Below are positions 16,042-24,056 of a DNA stretch of 64,000 nucleotides, in pieces. The position numbers and the translations under genes were made by a program. The stretch is from Streptomyces sp. NBC_00464 (GTDB lineage: Bacteria > Actinomycetota > Actinomycetes > Streptomycetales > Streptomycetaceae): NCBI RefSeq assembly GCF_036013915.1, contig NZ_CP107899.1:1674001-1738000 (forward strand), read 5' to 3'. The stretch's first letter is position 1, and each line of letters starts with the position of its first letter. The notes below the pieces were generated by a model. It did no database searches and was not told the origin of the DNA. It saw only the letters and a list, made by a program, of their open reading frames with translations.

Positions 16042-18195
16042 ATGATCGAGCCCGGACGCGTTGCCGTGCCCGCGCCCACCGCCCCCGTGTCCCTCTCCGG
16101 ACTCGGCGGGACCGAGACCACGACGATGGTCCTGCTGCCGAGGGCGGACGGCCTGCCCGATATCGGGTGGGTGGGGCTCCCCCTGGCGGCGACGGACGTC
16201 CGGTCCCTGACGCTCCCGGCCTCGGTCGAGACCACGGCCTGGAACTCCTGGCTGACCGGCTCACCCGTCAGCGTGCTCCCGGAGCACGCGCGCGGCTACC
16301 TCGGACGGCCCGCACTGCTCGGCCACCGGGTCGGCCCCGAAGGCCCGGGGAGCGACTGGTCCACCGCGTTCGGCCCCGGCCCGGTGCGCTGCGACGACGG
16401 CTCACTCGTGGTCCGGGCCACCGACGAGGCAGCGGGGCTCGACCTGCGCTTCGAGGCCGAAGCCGTCCACGGAGGAGGGCTCCGCCTCCGGCACGTGCTG
16501 ACCAACACCGGCGCCGGCCCCTACGTGGTCGACGCGCTCGATGTGGTCGTCCCCGTTCCGACCGGCGCGGGCGAGATCCTCGACTTCACCGGGCGGTGGG
16601 CCCGCGAGCGGCAGCCCCAGCGCCGCGCCCTCGCGGACGGGCAGTGGGTCCGGGAGCACCGTCGCGGCATGCGGGTTCTCGACGGCACCGGTCTCGTCGT
16701 GGTCGGCACCCCCGGCTTCGGATACGGCGAGGGTGAGGTGCTCGGTGTCCACCTCGCCTGGAGCGGCAACCACCGGTACGCGGTCGAGCAGCTCAGCTCC
16801 GGCACCGCCGTCGTCCGGGCCGGCGAGTTGCTGCACCCGGGCGAGGTGGTCCTCGCCGAAGGCGAGACGTACACGACGCCCTGGGTGCACGTGGCCGCGT
16901 CCGCGCGCGGCCTCGACGGACTGGCGGACGCGACCCATCAGTACGTCCGGTCGCTCGCCGCCCATCCGTCGTCGCCCGCACCCGTCATGTTCAACCCGTG
17001 GGAGGCCGTCTACCTCGACCACGACCTGGAGACGCTGACCGCGCTGGTCGACATCTCGGCCGAGCTGGGTGCCGAGCGATTCGTGCTCGACGACGGGTGG
17101 TTCGCCGGCCGCACCTCCCTCGACGACGGCCTGGGTGACTGGACCCCGGACCCGGCGGTGTGGCCGCACGGCCTGGCACCGCTGGTGGACCGGGTGCACG
17201 GGAAGGGGATGGAGTTCGGGCTCTGGTGGGAGCCGGAGGCCGTCAACCCGAACTCCGCGGTCCACCGCGCTCATCCCGACTGGATTCTGCGGACGGGCAA
17301 TCGGACGCCGGTGCTGGAACGCAACTGCTACCTGCTCGATCTCGGCCGGGAGGACGTGCGGAACCACCTGCTCGACTCCTTCGGCCGGCTGGCTGCGGCG
17401 CACCGGATCGACTTCGTCAAGTGGGACCACAACCGCGACCAGATCGACGGCGGTGACTCGCGCGGCTCCGGCCGGCCCGCGTCACGGCGGCAGACCCTCG
17501 CCTTCCGCGAGCTCCTCGACGAACTGGCCCGCCGCCATCCCGGCATCTCGTGGGAGAGCTGTGCCTCGGGAGGCGGCAGGATCGACCTGGACGTACTCGA
17601 ACGGGTCCAGAGCGTCTGGGCCTCCGACGTCACCGATCCGCTGTCCCGCCAGCCGATCCAGCACTGGAGCGCCCAGCTCGCCCCGCTGGAGTACCTGGGC
17701 GCCCATGTCGCCGCGCCGGTCTCCCACCAGACCGGCCGGACCAGCAGTCTGGATCTCCGCGCGGCCACGGCCTGTTTCGGCCAGTTCGGCGTCCAGTGGG
17801 ACCTCACGAAGGTGCCGGCCGGCGAGCTGGACCGTCTTGCGTGCTGGATAGGCCTCTACAAGCGGCACCGCGCGCTCCTGCACACGGGGCGGCTGACCCG
17901 AGTCGGACTGCCCGAGGGCCTGCTCGCCCATGGAGTGGTCGCCCGGGACGGCTCGGAGGCACTCTTCTCCTACGCCCAGCTCGACGAGACAGTGCCCGTG
18001 CCACCGCGGCTCCGCATACCGGGCCTCGCCCCGGACCGGACCTACCACGCCTCGCTCGTCGCACCGGCTGACCCGTCGGTGAGCTGGGAGGTCACGGGCG
18101 TCCGGGCCACCGGTGCGGCGCTCGGAGCACTGGGACTGCCAGGTCCTGCGCGGGCGCCTCAGAGCGCGGCGCTGGTCCATCTGCGTGCCGTCTGA
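16042..18195 (+). CDS. Alpha-galactosidase, GH36
   Basis: A 717-residue cytoplasmic-type GH36 enzyme that hydrolyses alpha-1,6-galactosides such as melibiose or raffinose. No signal peptide is seen. Motifs: FNPWEAVYLDHD, FVLDDGWFAGR, GLWWEPEAVNPNS, FVKWDHNRD with nucleophile Asp462, and WASDVTD with acid/base Asp529. GGGAG precedes ATG 16042 by eight bases. It is downstream of the ROK regulator and divergent from the importer, which fits intracellular cleavage of imported oligosaccharides. A 14-bp hairpin follows. Confidence 0.95.
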   Translation: MIEPGRVAVPAPTAPVSLSGLGGTETTTMVLLPRADGLPDIGWVGLPLAATDVRSLTLPASVETTAWNSWLTGSPVSVLPEHARGYLGRPALLGHRVGPEGPGSDWSTAFGPGPVRCDDGSLVVRATDEAAGLDLRFEAEAVHGGGLRLRHVLTNTGAGPYVVDALDVVVPVPTGAGEILDFTGRWARERQPQRRALADGQWVREHRRGMRVLDGTGLVVVGTPGFGYGEGEVLGVHLAWSGNHRYAVEQLSSGTAVVRAGELLHPGEVVLAEGETYTTPWVHVAASARGLDGLADATHQYVRSLAAHPSSPAPVMFNPWEAVYLDHDLETLTALVDISAELGAERFVLDDGWFAGRTSLDDGLGDWTPDPAVWPHGLAPLVDRVHGKGMEFGLWWEPEAVNPNSAVHRAHPDWILRTGNRTPVLERNCYLLDLGREDVRNHLLDSFGRLAAAHRIDFVKWDHNRDQIDGGDSRGSGRPASRRQTLAFRELLDELARRHPGISWESCASGGGRIDLDVLERVQSVWASDVTDPLSRQPIQHWSAQLAPLEYLGAHVAAPVSHQTGRTSSLDLRAATACFGQFGVQWDLTKVPAGELDRLACWIGLYKRHRALLHTGRLTRVGLPEGLLAHGVVARDGSEALFSYAQLDETVPVPPRLRIPGLAPDRTYHASLVAPADPSVSWEVTGVRATGAALGALGLPGPARAPQSAALVHLRAV

Positions 18196-18263
18196 TCTCT
18201 GCGCGCCGTCTGATCCGGCATCCCCCGCCGCCGGACCGGCCAGGTCCCGGCCCCGGAAATGCT

Positions 18264-18296
18264 GTGGTCCACCCCCCGGCTCGGGGGGTGGACCAC
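18264..18296. terminator. Bidirectional terminator between convergent genes
   Basis: A perfect 14-bp stem (18264-18277 with 18283-18296) and five-base loop GGCTC, between the plus-strand alpha-galactosidase and the minus-strand carboxylase operon. No strong T-tract. Confidence 0.8.
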
Positions 18297-18302
18297 GGGT
18301 TC

Positions 18303-18506
18303 TCAGCCCTGCCAGCTGTGCGGGGCGCGGAAGCCCGGGGTGCGCTCCAGGCGGCGCCAGCCCGCGGTGTCGCGGCCGCGGCGGGCGGGGGCGTCGGTGG
18401 GCTGGGCGGCTGCGCGGGCGAGCAGGACCGCGGTTATGGCGGCCAGCTCCTCGGGGTCGGCCAGACCCTTCTCGACGCGCAGCACGGACTCGGTGGCAGT
18501 GCTCAT
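18303..18506 (-). CDS. pccE: Acyl-CoA carboxylase epsilon subunit
   Basis: A 67-residue protein of the actinobacterial AccE/PccE family: VLRVEKGLADPEELAAITAVL at the start and a C-terminal Trp-rich tail (AGWRRLERTPGFRAPHSW). It binds the beta subunit and stimulates the biotin-dependent carboxylase. It lies 65 bases downstream of the beta-subunit gene in the same operon. Its stop is six bases from the shared terminator hairpin. Confidence 0.9.
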   Translation of the reverse strand: MSTATESVLRVEKGLADPEELAAITAVLLARAAAQPTDAPARRGRDTAGWRRLERTPGFRAPHSWQG

Positions 18507-18571
18507 GGATGTCTCTCCGTCTTCTCGGCAGGTCTTCGCGGGGCCTTGCAGGGTTGCTGCGGGGCCGCGGA

Positions 18572-20155
18572 CTACTGCGGGGGGTTGCCGTGCTTGCGGG
18601 ACGGCAGGTCGGCGTGCTTGGAGCGGAGCATCGCCAGCGAGGCGATCAGAACCTCGCGGGTCTCGGCAGGGTCGATGACGTCGTCGACCAGGCCGCGCTC
18701 GGCGGCGTAGTACGGGTGCATCAGTTCGGCCTTGTACTCCTTGACCATGCGGGTCCGCATGGCCTCCGGGTCCTCGGCGTCGGCGATCTGCCGGCGGAAG
18801 ATGACGTTGGCGGCACCTTCGGCGCCCATCACCGCGATCTCGTTGGTCGGCCAGGCGTAGGTGAGGTCCGCACCGATGGACTGGCTGTCCATGACGATGT
18901 AAGCACCGCCGTAGGCCTTGCGCAGGATCAGCGAGATCCTCGGCACCGTCGCGTTGCAGTAGGCGTAGAGCAGCTTCGCGCCGTGCCGGATGATTCCACC
19001 GTGCTCCTGATCGACGCCGGGCAGGAAGCCGGGTACGTCCAGAAGAGTGACGATGGGAATGTTGAACGCATCACACATCTGGACGAACCGGGCGGCCTTC
19101 TCGCTCGCCTCGATGTCCAGGACACCGGCCAGGGCCTGCGGCTGGTTGGCGACGATGCCGACGACCTGGCCGTCCAGACGGGCCAGCGCGCAGATGATGT
19201 TGCGGGCCCAGCGCTCGTGGATCTCCAGGTAGTCGCCGTCGTCGACGAGCTCCTCGATGACCTTGTGCATGTCGTACGGGCGGTTGCCGTCGGCCGGGAC
19301 GAGGTCCAGCAGGACGTCGCCGCGCCGGTCGGCCGGGTCGTCGCTCGCCACCGTGGGCGGGTTCTCCCGGTTGTTCGAGGGCAGCATCCCGATGAGGTAG
19401 CGGACCTCGGCGATGCAGGTCTCCTCGTCGTCGTACGCGAAGTGCGCGACGCCCGAGGTCTCGGCGTGCACATCGGCGCCGCCGAGGCCGTTCTGCGTGA
19501 TCTCCTCGCCGGTGACCGCCTTGACGACGTCCGGTCCGGTGATGAACATCTGCGAGGTCTCGCGGACCATGAAGACGAAGTCCGTGAGCGCCGGGCTGTA
19601 GGCCGCGCCGCCCGCGCACGGGCCGAGCATCACGCTGATCTGCGGGATGACACCGGAGGCCCGGGTGTTGCGCTGGAAGATGCCGCCGTAGCCGGCGAGC
19701 GCCGAGACGCCCTCCTGGATACGGGCGCCGGCGCCGTCGTTGAGCGAGACCAGCGGGGCACCGGCCGAGATGGCCATGTCCATGATCTTGTGGATCTTCG
19801 TGGCGTGGGCCTCGCCCAGCGCGCCGCCGAAGATCCGGAAGTCGTGTGCGTAGACGAAGACCGTGCGGCCGTCGACCGTGCCCCAGCCGGTGATGACACC
19901 GTCGGTGTACGGCTTCTTCTCCTCCAGGCCGAAGCCGGTCGCCCGGTGCCGGCGCAGCTGCTCGACCTCCTTGAACGAACCCGGGTCCACGAGCAGCTCG
20001 ATCCGCTCACGCGCGGTCAGCTTGCCCTTGGCGTGCTGCGCCTCGGTCGCCCGGTCACTCGGTCCGCGGCGTGCCTGCTCGCGCAGTGCCAGCAGTTCCG
20101 CCACACGGCCACGGGTGTCGCTCGGCTCGCCCTGGGTTTCGTCCACAACGGTCAT
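18572..20155 (-). CDS. pccB: Propionyl-CoA carboxylase beta (carboxyltransferase) subunit
   Basis: A 527-residue carboxyltransferase that moves carboxyl groups from biotin to propionyl-CoA, giving methylmalonyl-CoA for polyketide and odd-chain lipid pathways. The two crotonase-like halves carry the oxyanion-hole segments GPCAGGAAYSPAL (~178-190) and AYGGAYIVM (~414-422). Asp423 in IVMDSQ aligns by position with the PccB Asp422 that favours propionyl-CoA over acetyl-CoA in S. coelicolor. The biotinylated alpha subunit is not in the window. The epsilon subunit follows. Confidence 0.95.
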   Translation of the reverse strand: MTVVDETQGEPSDTRGRVAELLALREQARRGPSDRATEAQHAKGKLTARERIELLVDPGSFKEVEQLRRHRATGFGLEEKKPYTDGVITGWGTVDGRTVFVYAHDFRIFGGALGEAHATKIHKIMDMAISAGAPLVSLNDGAGARIQEGVSALAGYGGIFQRNTRASGVIPQISVMLGPCAGGAAYSPALTDFVFMVRETSQMFITGPDVVKAVTGEEITQNGLGGADVHAETSGVAHFAYDDEETCIAEVRYLIGMLPSNNRENPPTVASDDPADRRGDVLLDLVPADGNRPYDMHKVIEELVDDGDYLEIHERWARNIICALARLDGQVVGIVANQPQALAGVLDIEASEKAARFVQMCDAFNIPIVTLLDVPGFLPGVDQEHGGIIRHGAKLLYAYCNATVPRISLILRKAYGGAYIVMDSQSIGADLTYAWPTNEIAVMGAEGAANVIFRRQIADAEDPEAMRTRMVKEYKAELMHPYYAAERGLVDDVIDPAETREVLIASLAMLRSKHADLPSRKHGNPPQ

Positions 20156-20308
20156 GTACCGACCCTACGAACCCCACCCAGAAAATCCTGCCGTCGACTC
20201 CGTACAGTCTCCTGGCCGGTTTCCTGGTGGAGCCTGACAGAAGCCATGGGCCATGCAGGCGAAGTACCAGCCCGCACCCGTCCTCGTTTGTGGATGTTCC
20301 ACAAAGGT

Positions 20309-21547
20309 TCACTGTGGTCTGCCACACACCCCCGTCAGCCGGGGAGTGTCCGGCGGCTGGGCGTCCTGGACCTTCTGGATGTCCTCCAGCCTCGACCGTA
20401 CCGGCTCCGTGGGGTGCGCCATCGTGAGCAGCACCGCCTCGTAGAACGCGTCCCGCACCGCCGCCGGCATCACGTCCGACGCGTCCAGGCAGAGCGGCAC
20501 CCGCTGGTCCGTGAAGCGCCGGCTCACCTGCTGGTCGACCGTGCCCGTCTTGGGCGGGACCGCGGCGTTGGCCGAGAACACCCCGCCCGTGCGGCCCCAC
20601 TCCTCCTGGGCATCCCGGGAGGCGAGCCGCCGGATCATCTCGCGGGCCGGGCCGCTCCGGCCGAAGAGCGCCGCGAAGTCGGCCGACACCTCGTGGGCCT
20701 TCACCGTATAGGGGCCGCCGGGCAGCAGCGGTGCCGAGTCCCCGAAGGCGGCCCGCTCCTTGCGGTCGCCGTAGAAGGCGCGGGCGAAGGAGCCCTGGTG
20801 CTCCAGGTCGCAGCCGCCGCCGAAGAGCAGTCCGTGGCCACCGGCCCGTCCGCGGTGGTCGGCCAGCAGCATGTCGCCGGCCCGGTCCGGGTCCTGGGCG
20901 AGCATCCCGGCCCACGCGGTCCAGGCGTCGGCCACCGGGGCCTCGGTCCACTTCATGTCGCCGGTCGCCCAGCGGGCGTACAGCACCGGGCCCGCGCGCT
21001 GGAGGATGAGGTCCTCGATCCAGTCGCTGCCGGGCCAGCCGGACGCGCCGTCGTCGACCATGCCGATGCACCACGAGGCCAGCGGCGCGGGGCTGCGGCC
21101 CGGGGCCGCGCCGTCGCGGTACCAGACGATGGACTTGAGGTCGGCCTTGAGCGGTACCCACAGATCGTCGGCGATGTCCTGTGCCTCGGGCTGCCACGGA
21201 TTGCCGTACTCCTCGGGGTCGTACAGCCCCTTCAGGGAGCGCAACCGGTCCTCGTCCGCGTACTCGACGAGTTCGCCGACGCCCGGCAGGATCGCGATGT
21301 CGGGCGGGTCTCCGGCCTGGACCTCGGCGAGCAGCACCTCGCGGGTCGCGGCGGTGCCCTGGTAGGTGTACGGGATCCCGAACCCGTCCAGGACGTCCTT
21401 GAACCGCTGCTCCTGGTCGTCGGTCCACGGGCCGAGGATCGTCACCTTCGGTTCCTCGTCGCTGCCGCCGGGGGCGGCGAGTCCGCAGCCGGCTGCGGTC
21501 AGGAACAGGGCCAGGACGAGGAGGAACGCGCGGGGGTACGGGGTCAT
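20309..21547 (-). CDS. Solute-binding lipoprotein, GlnH-like partner of PknG system
   Basis: A 412-residue extracellular lipoprotein; signal peptide LLVLALFLTAAGC with the lipobox cysteine at residue ~21. The body resembles an SBP_bac_1 receptor (VTILGPWTDDQEQRF, PDIAILPGVGELVEYA, LWVPLKADLKSIVWYR). It is the last of five overlapping minus-strand genes and overlaps the four-helix membrane protein by four bases (ATGA). No permease or ATPase is present, so it probably serves sensing rather than import, as GlnH does beside mycobacterial PknG. The ligand is unknown. Confidence 0.85.
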   Translation of the reverse strand: MTPYPRAFLLVLALFLTAAGCGLAAPGGSDEEPKVTILGPWTDDQEQRFKDVLDGFGIPYTYQGTAATREVLLAEVQAGDPPDIAILPGVGELVEYADEDRLRSLKGLYDPEEYGNPWQPEAQDIADDLWVPLKADLKSIVWYRDGAAPGRSPAPLASWCIGMVDDGASGWPGSDWIEDLILQRAGPVLYARWATGDMKWTEAPVADAWTAWAGMLAQDPDRAGDMLLADHRGRAGGHGLLFGGGCDLEHQGSFARAFYGDRKERAAFGDSAPLLPGGPYTVKAHEVSADFAALFGRSGPAREMIRRLASRDAQEEWGRTGGVFSANAAVPPKTGTVDQQVSRRFTDQRVPLCLDASDVMPAAVRDAFYEAVLLTMAHPTEPVRSRLEDIQKVQDAQPPDTPRLTGVCGRPQ

Positions 21548-22563
21548 CCGGCCCTCCAGTAGTCGGCGTTGAGGCGCCGACAGATGCCGGCGGCCGGCAG
21601 CAGGACGATCAGCGCGGCGCCGCCCAACGCCCCGTAGTACGTCCAGCTCTGCCAGCTCCGGGCGGCCAGCCGGCCGCGCAGGGCGGTGGAGTTGTCGGTG
21701 ACGAAGTTCTGGGAGGCGACCAGGTCCGCGGTTTCGTGGGCCCGTCGCTCGATCGCGACCAGCCGGTGGCGGGCGGTGTCCAGCCGCTCCTGGGTGTGGA
21801 CGGTGGCCCACAGCGGGACGACGGCGAGCGCGACGGTCACCAGCAGCGCCGCCAGCAGCCACGGGTCCTGGCTGCGGCCGCAGCGGGTGCGCAGCACCCA
21901 CAGGGTGCTGAGGCAGGTCAGGGCCAGGACCAGCAGGCCCAGTTCGGCGACGGCCCAGCCGGTCCGCTGAAGCGTTCCGAGCGAACTGACCCGGTCCACG
22001 CGCCGCATCTGGTGGTCCTGGAGGACGTCGAGTCGCGGCACGACCCCGGTGCCCGGCCGGTCGAGGATGGTTCGGGCCTCCGCGAATTTCTCCTCCTGCA
22101 TCAGGTCGTCGTGCACGTACTTGACTGCGCCGGGCGTGACGGAGCTGCTGTACGAGGTCAGCAGGCCCTTGACCGTCTTGAGGACGCCGCGGCCGCGTTC
22201 CCCGTCGATCTGTACGTCGGAGAGCCTGGACAGGCCCTGGTCGGCGGCCGCCAGCTGGTTCTCGTACCGCGCTCCGGCGCCGACCACCTCGTCGATCCCG
22301 TGATCGAGCGAGCTCTTCGCCTCCTGATGGGCGCGGAGCAGGGCGAGTTGGGTGGCGGCGGCCCCCTGGACGGCGGGTGCGTCGCGGGTGCGCATCTCGC
22401 CCGCGGCGTTCTGCACCTCGCGGTAGGAGACGAGCAGGGCGGTCATCGAGACGAGCGCGGTCACCACCATGACGGCCAGGTGCCGTTCCAGCAGCCGTCT
22501 GGTGCGTGAGCGGGTGCGGCGGCGGGTCCGGAAGGTGCGTGTCCACCGGGTCGGCGAGGGCAT
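21544..22563 (-). CDS. Four-helix membrane protein, GlnX-like
   Basis: A 339-residue membrane protein with an Arg-rich N-terminus, TM1 about 28-47 (LAVMVVTALVSMTALLVSY), a helical extracytoplasmic domain of about 155 residues, TM2 about 206-226, TM3 about 236-255, and TM4 about 310-328 (YGALGGAALIVLLPAAGI). This layout matches GlnX, which links GlnH to PknG in mycobacteria. GGAGCC precedes ATG 22563, which overlaps the upstream stop (TGATG). It probably transmits the state of the coupled lipoprotein to the cytoplasm. The match is by topology and context. Confidence 0.8.
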   Translation of the reverse strand: MPSPTRWTRTFRTRRRTRSRTRRLLERHLAVMVVTALVSMTALLVSYREVQNAAGEMRTRDAPAVQGAAATQLALLRAHQEAKSSLDHGIDEVVGAGARYENQLAAADQGLSRLSDVQIDGERGRGVLKTVKGLLTSYSSSVTPGAVKYVHDDLMQEEKFAEARTILDRPGTGVVPRLDVLQDHQMRRVDRVSSLGTLQRTGWAVAELGLLVLALTCLSTLWVLRTRCGRSQDPWLLAALLVTVALAVVPLWATVHTQERLDTARHRLVAIERRAHETADLVASQNFVTDNSTALRGRLAARSWQSWTYYGALGGAALIVLLPAAGICRRLNADYWRAG

Positions 22564-23987
22564 CACAGGCTCCTTCCGCAGGCGATGCAGAACCGGGCGC
22601 GGGGCCCGGCGAGATGGCGGCAGTGCGGGCATTTCACCGGCTTCCCCGTGGTGTGGCCGGGCAGTTCCAGCCCGTGGCCCGAGGCGATGTGCAGCTGTCC
22701 CCGGCGCACGGTGCCGCGGTCGACGGTCGGGCCGACCCGGACCAGTCCGCGCGGGCCGTCGAGGATGTCGGCCACCTCGCGCACGTCCTGGAGCACCCAG
22801 GCGGCGCCGATCTCGGTGGCGAGCCGGACCGCGAGGCCGAACTGCTGCTCGGCCTCGTCGCGGCTCATCGGGTCGAGTGCGGCGTATCCGCGGTTGAGGG
22901 CGGTCCGCATCTGGGTGGCGGCGTTCATCGCCTGGAGCGTGCCGCCCCCGCCGCCGGTGCCCCCCGCGCCCACGGCGAATCCGGGCGGCAGCCAGCGGAC
23001 CAGCAGCGGGGCGGTGGCGTCCCCGACGGAGACGGTGGCCAGTTGCAGCAGCACGCCGAGCGGGTCGGTGCTCGCGTCGGCGTGCACGGTGAGGAGGTAG
23101 TCGCGGGTGCCCGGCTCCCACTGGTGGGTGGGGAAGCGGGCCCGGTGCGGCTCCTCCTGCCCCGTGGCGGGTGTGAGCCGTTGCTGGCGGGGGGCCGTCT
23201 CGGTCAGTTCGACCGCGCGCACCGCCGGACGCGCGGTCACCACGACCGGCAGTTCGGGGCTGCGGACCCGGCGCAGCCGTCGCAGCGCCCCGACGGCCGC
23301 GGGGCCGAACCGGTCGGGGGCGTGCTCGGCGGTGCCGTGCAGGCGCTCGACGACGGCGAGCAGCGGCGCGGGGTCCCAGTCGCCGCCGACCGCCAGCACG
23401 TCCGCGGTGAACGCGCCGTCGCAGATGGCGAGTTCCTCCCGGAGCGCGCCTCCGTCCCCGTCGGGCCCGGCCTCGTCCGCCGGGTCCCGGCCGCTGCCGT
23501 CGGTGATCAGCAGCAGGTGCCGTAGTGGCAGCGGGCGTTCGGCGAACAGTGCGCGGGCGGCGGCGAGCCAGGCGGGGTAGCCGGGCGGCGGCCGGTCCTC
23601 CGCCGCCGGGACGATCCGGCCCGCGCTGAACGCGGCGCGGCGCTTCTCCATCGTGTCGGCCAGCGCCCACCGGCCATGCAGCGGGTAGCAGCGGGACGGC
23701 TCCCCGCTCTCGTCGGCGCCTCCCAGGACGGCGAAGGAGACCCCGTCGGGCAGGGCCCGCAGCGTGGCGGCGAGGGCGGCCGCCGCGGACTCCCGGCGCC
23801 CGGCGGCGACGTCCAGCACGATGACGACGGCGAGTTCGACGGCGGGCACCTCGTCGCGGGGACCGGTACCGGCGGCCTTGACCCGCAGATGGGCGTCGAT
23901 CCGGGTGTCGTGGTGCGGCTGCTGGTCGCGCCGGAGGTCCAGGGACACCTTGAACTCCAGCCCGGACGAGGGGGCGATGGCGCCCAT
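22563..23987 (-). CDS. von Willebrand A protein with C-terminal zinc ribbon
   Basis: A 474-residue cytoplasmic protein. The vWA core spans about 50-215 (VELAVVIVLDVAAG, then HLLLITDGSG). The usual metal-site DxSxS is degenerate (DVAAG), so metal-dependent binding may be weak. The extreme C-terminus is a CPHC...CIACG zinc ribbon similar in style to the Cys clusters of the upstream kinase. GGAGGC precedes ATG 23987. In this operon it is probably an adaptor or kinase substrate; that is inference. Confidence 0.82.
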   Translation of the reverse strand: MGAIAPSSGLEFKVSLDLRRDQQPHHDTRIDAHLRVKAAGTGPRDEVPAVELAVVIVLDVAAGRRESAAAALAATLRALPDGVSFAVLGGADESGEPSRCYPLHGRWALADTMEKRRAAFSAGRIVPAAEDRPPPGYPAWLAAARALFAERPLPLRHLLLITDGSGRDPADEAGPDGDGGALREELAICDGAFTADVLAVGGDWDPAPLLAVVERLHGTAEHAPDRFGPAAVGALRRLRRVRSPELPVVVTARPAVRAVELTETAPRQQRLTPATGQEEPHRARFPTHQWEPGTRDYLLTVHADASTDPLGVLLQLATVSVGDATAPLLVRWLPPGFAVGAGGTGGGGGTLQAMNAATQMRTALNRGYAALDPMSRDEAEQQFGLAVRLATEIGAAWVLQDVREVADILDGPRGLVRVGPTVDRGTVRRGQLHIASGHGLELPGHTTGKPVKCPHCRHLAGPRARFCIACGRSL

Positions 23988-24056
23988 GAACTGCCTCCAG
24001 GGGTACGGGACGGGGTGTAGGTCCTGCGGTCGCGCCGTGGCCCTCGGTGACGGCCG

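Noticed and set aside
18113..21562. 1149-codon plus-strand open frame
   Set aside because: It runs antisense through the carboxylase beta subunit and the lipoprotein gene; GC-bias artefact.
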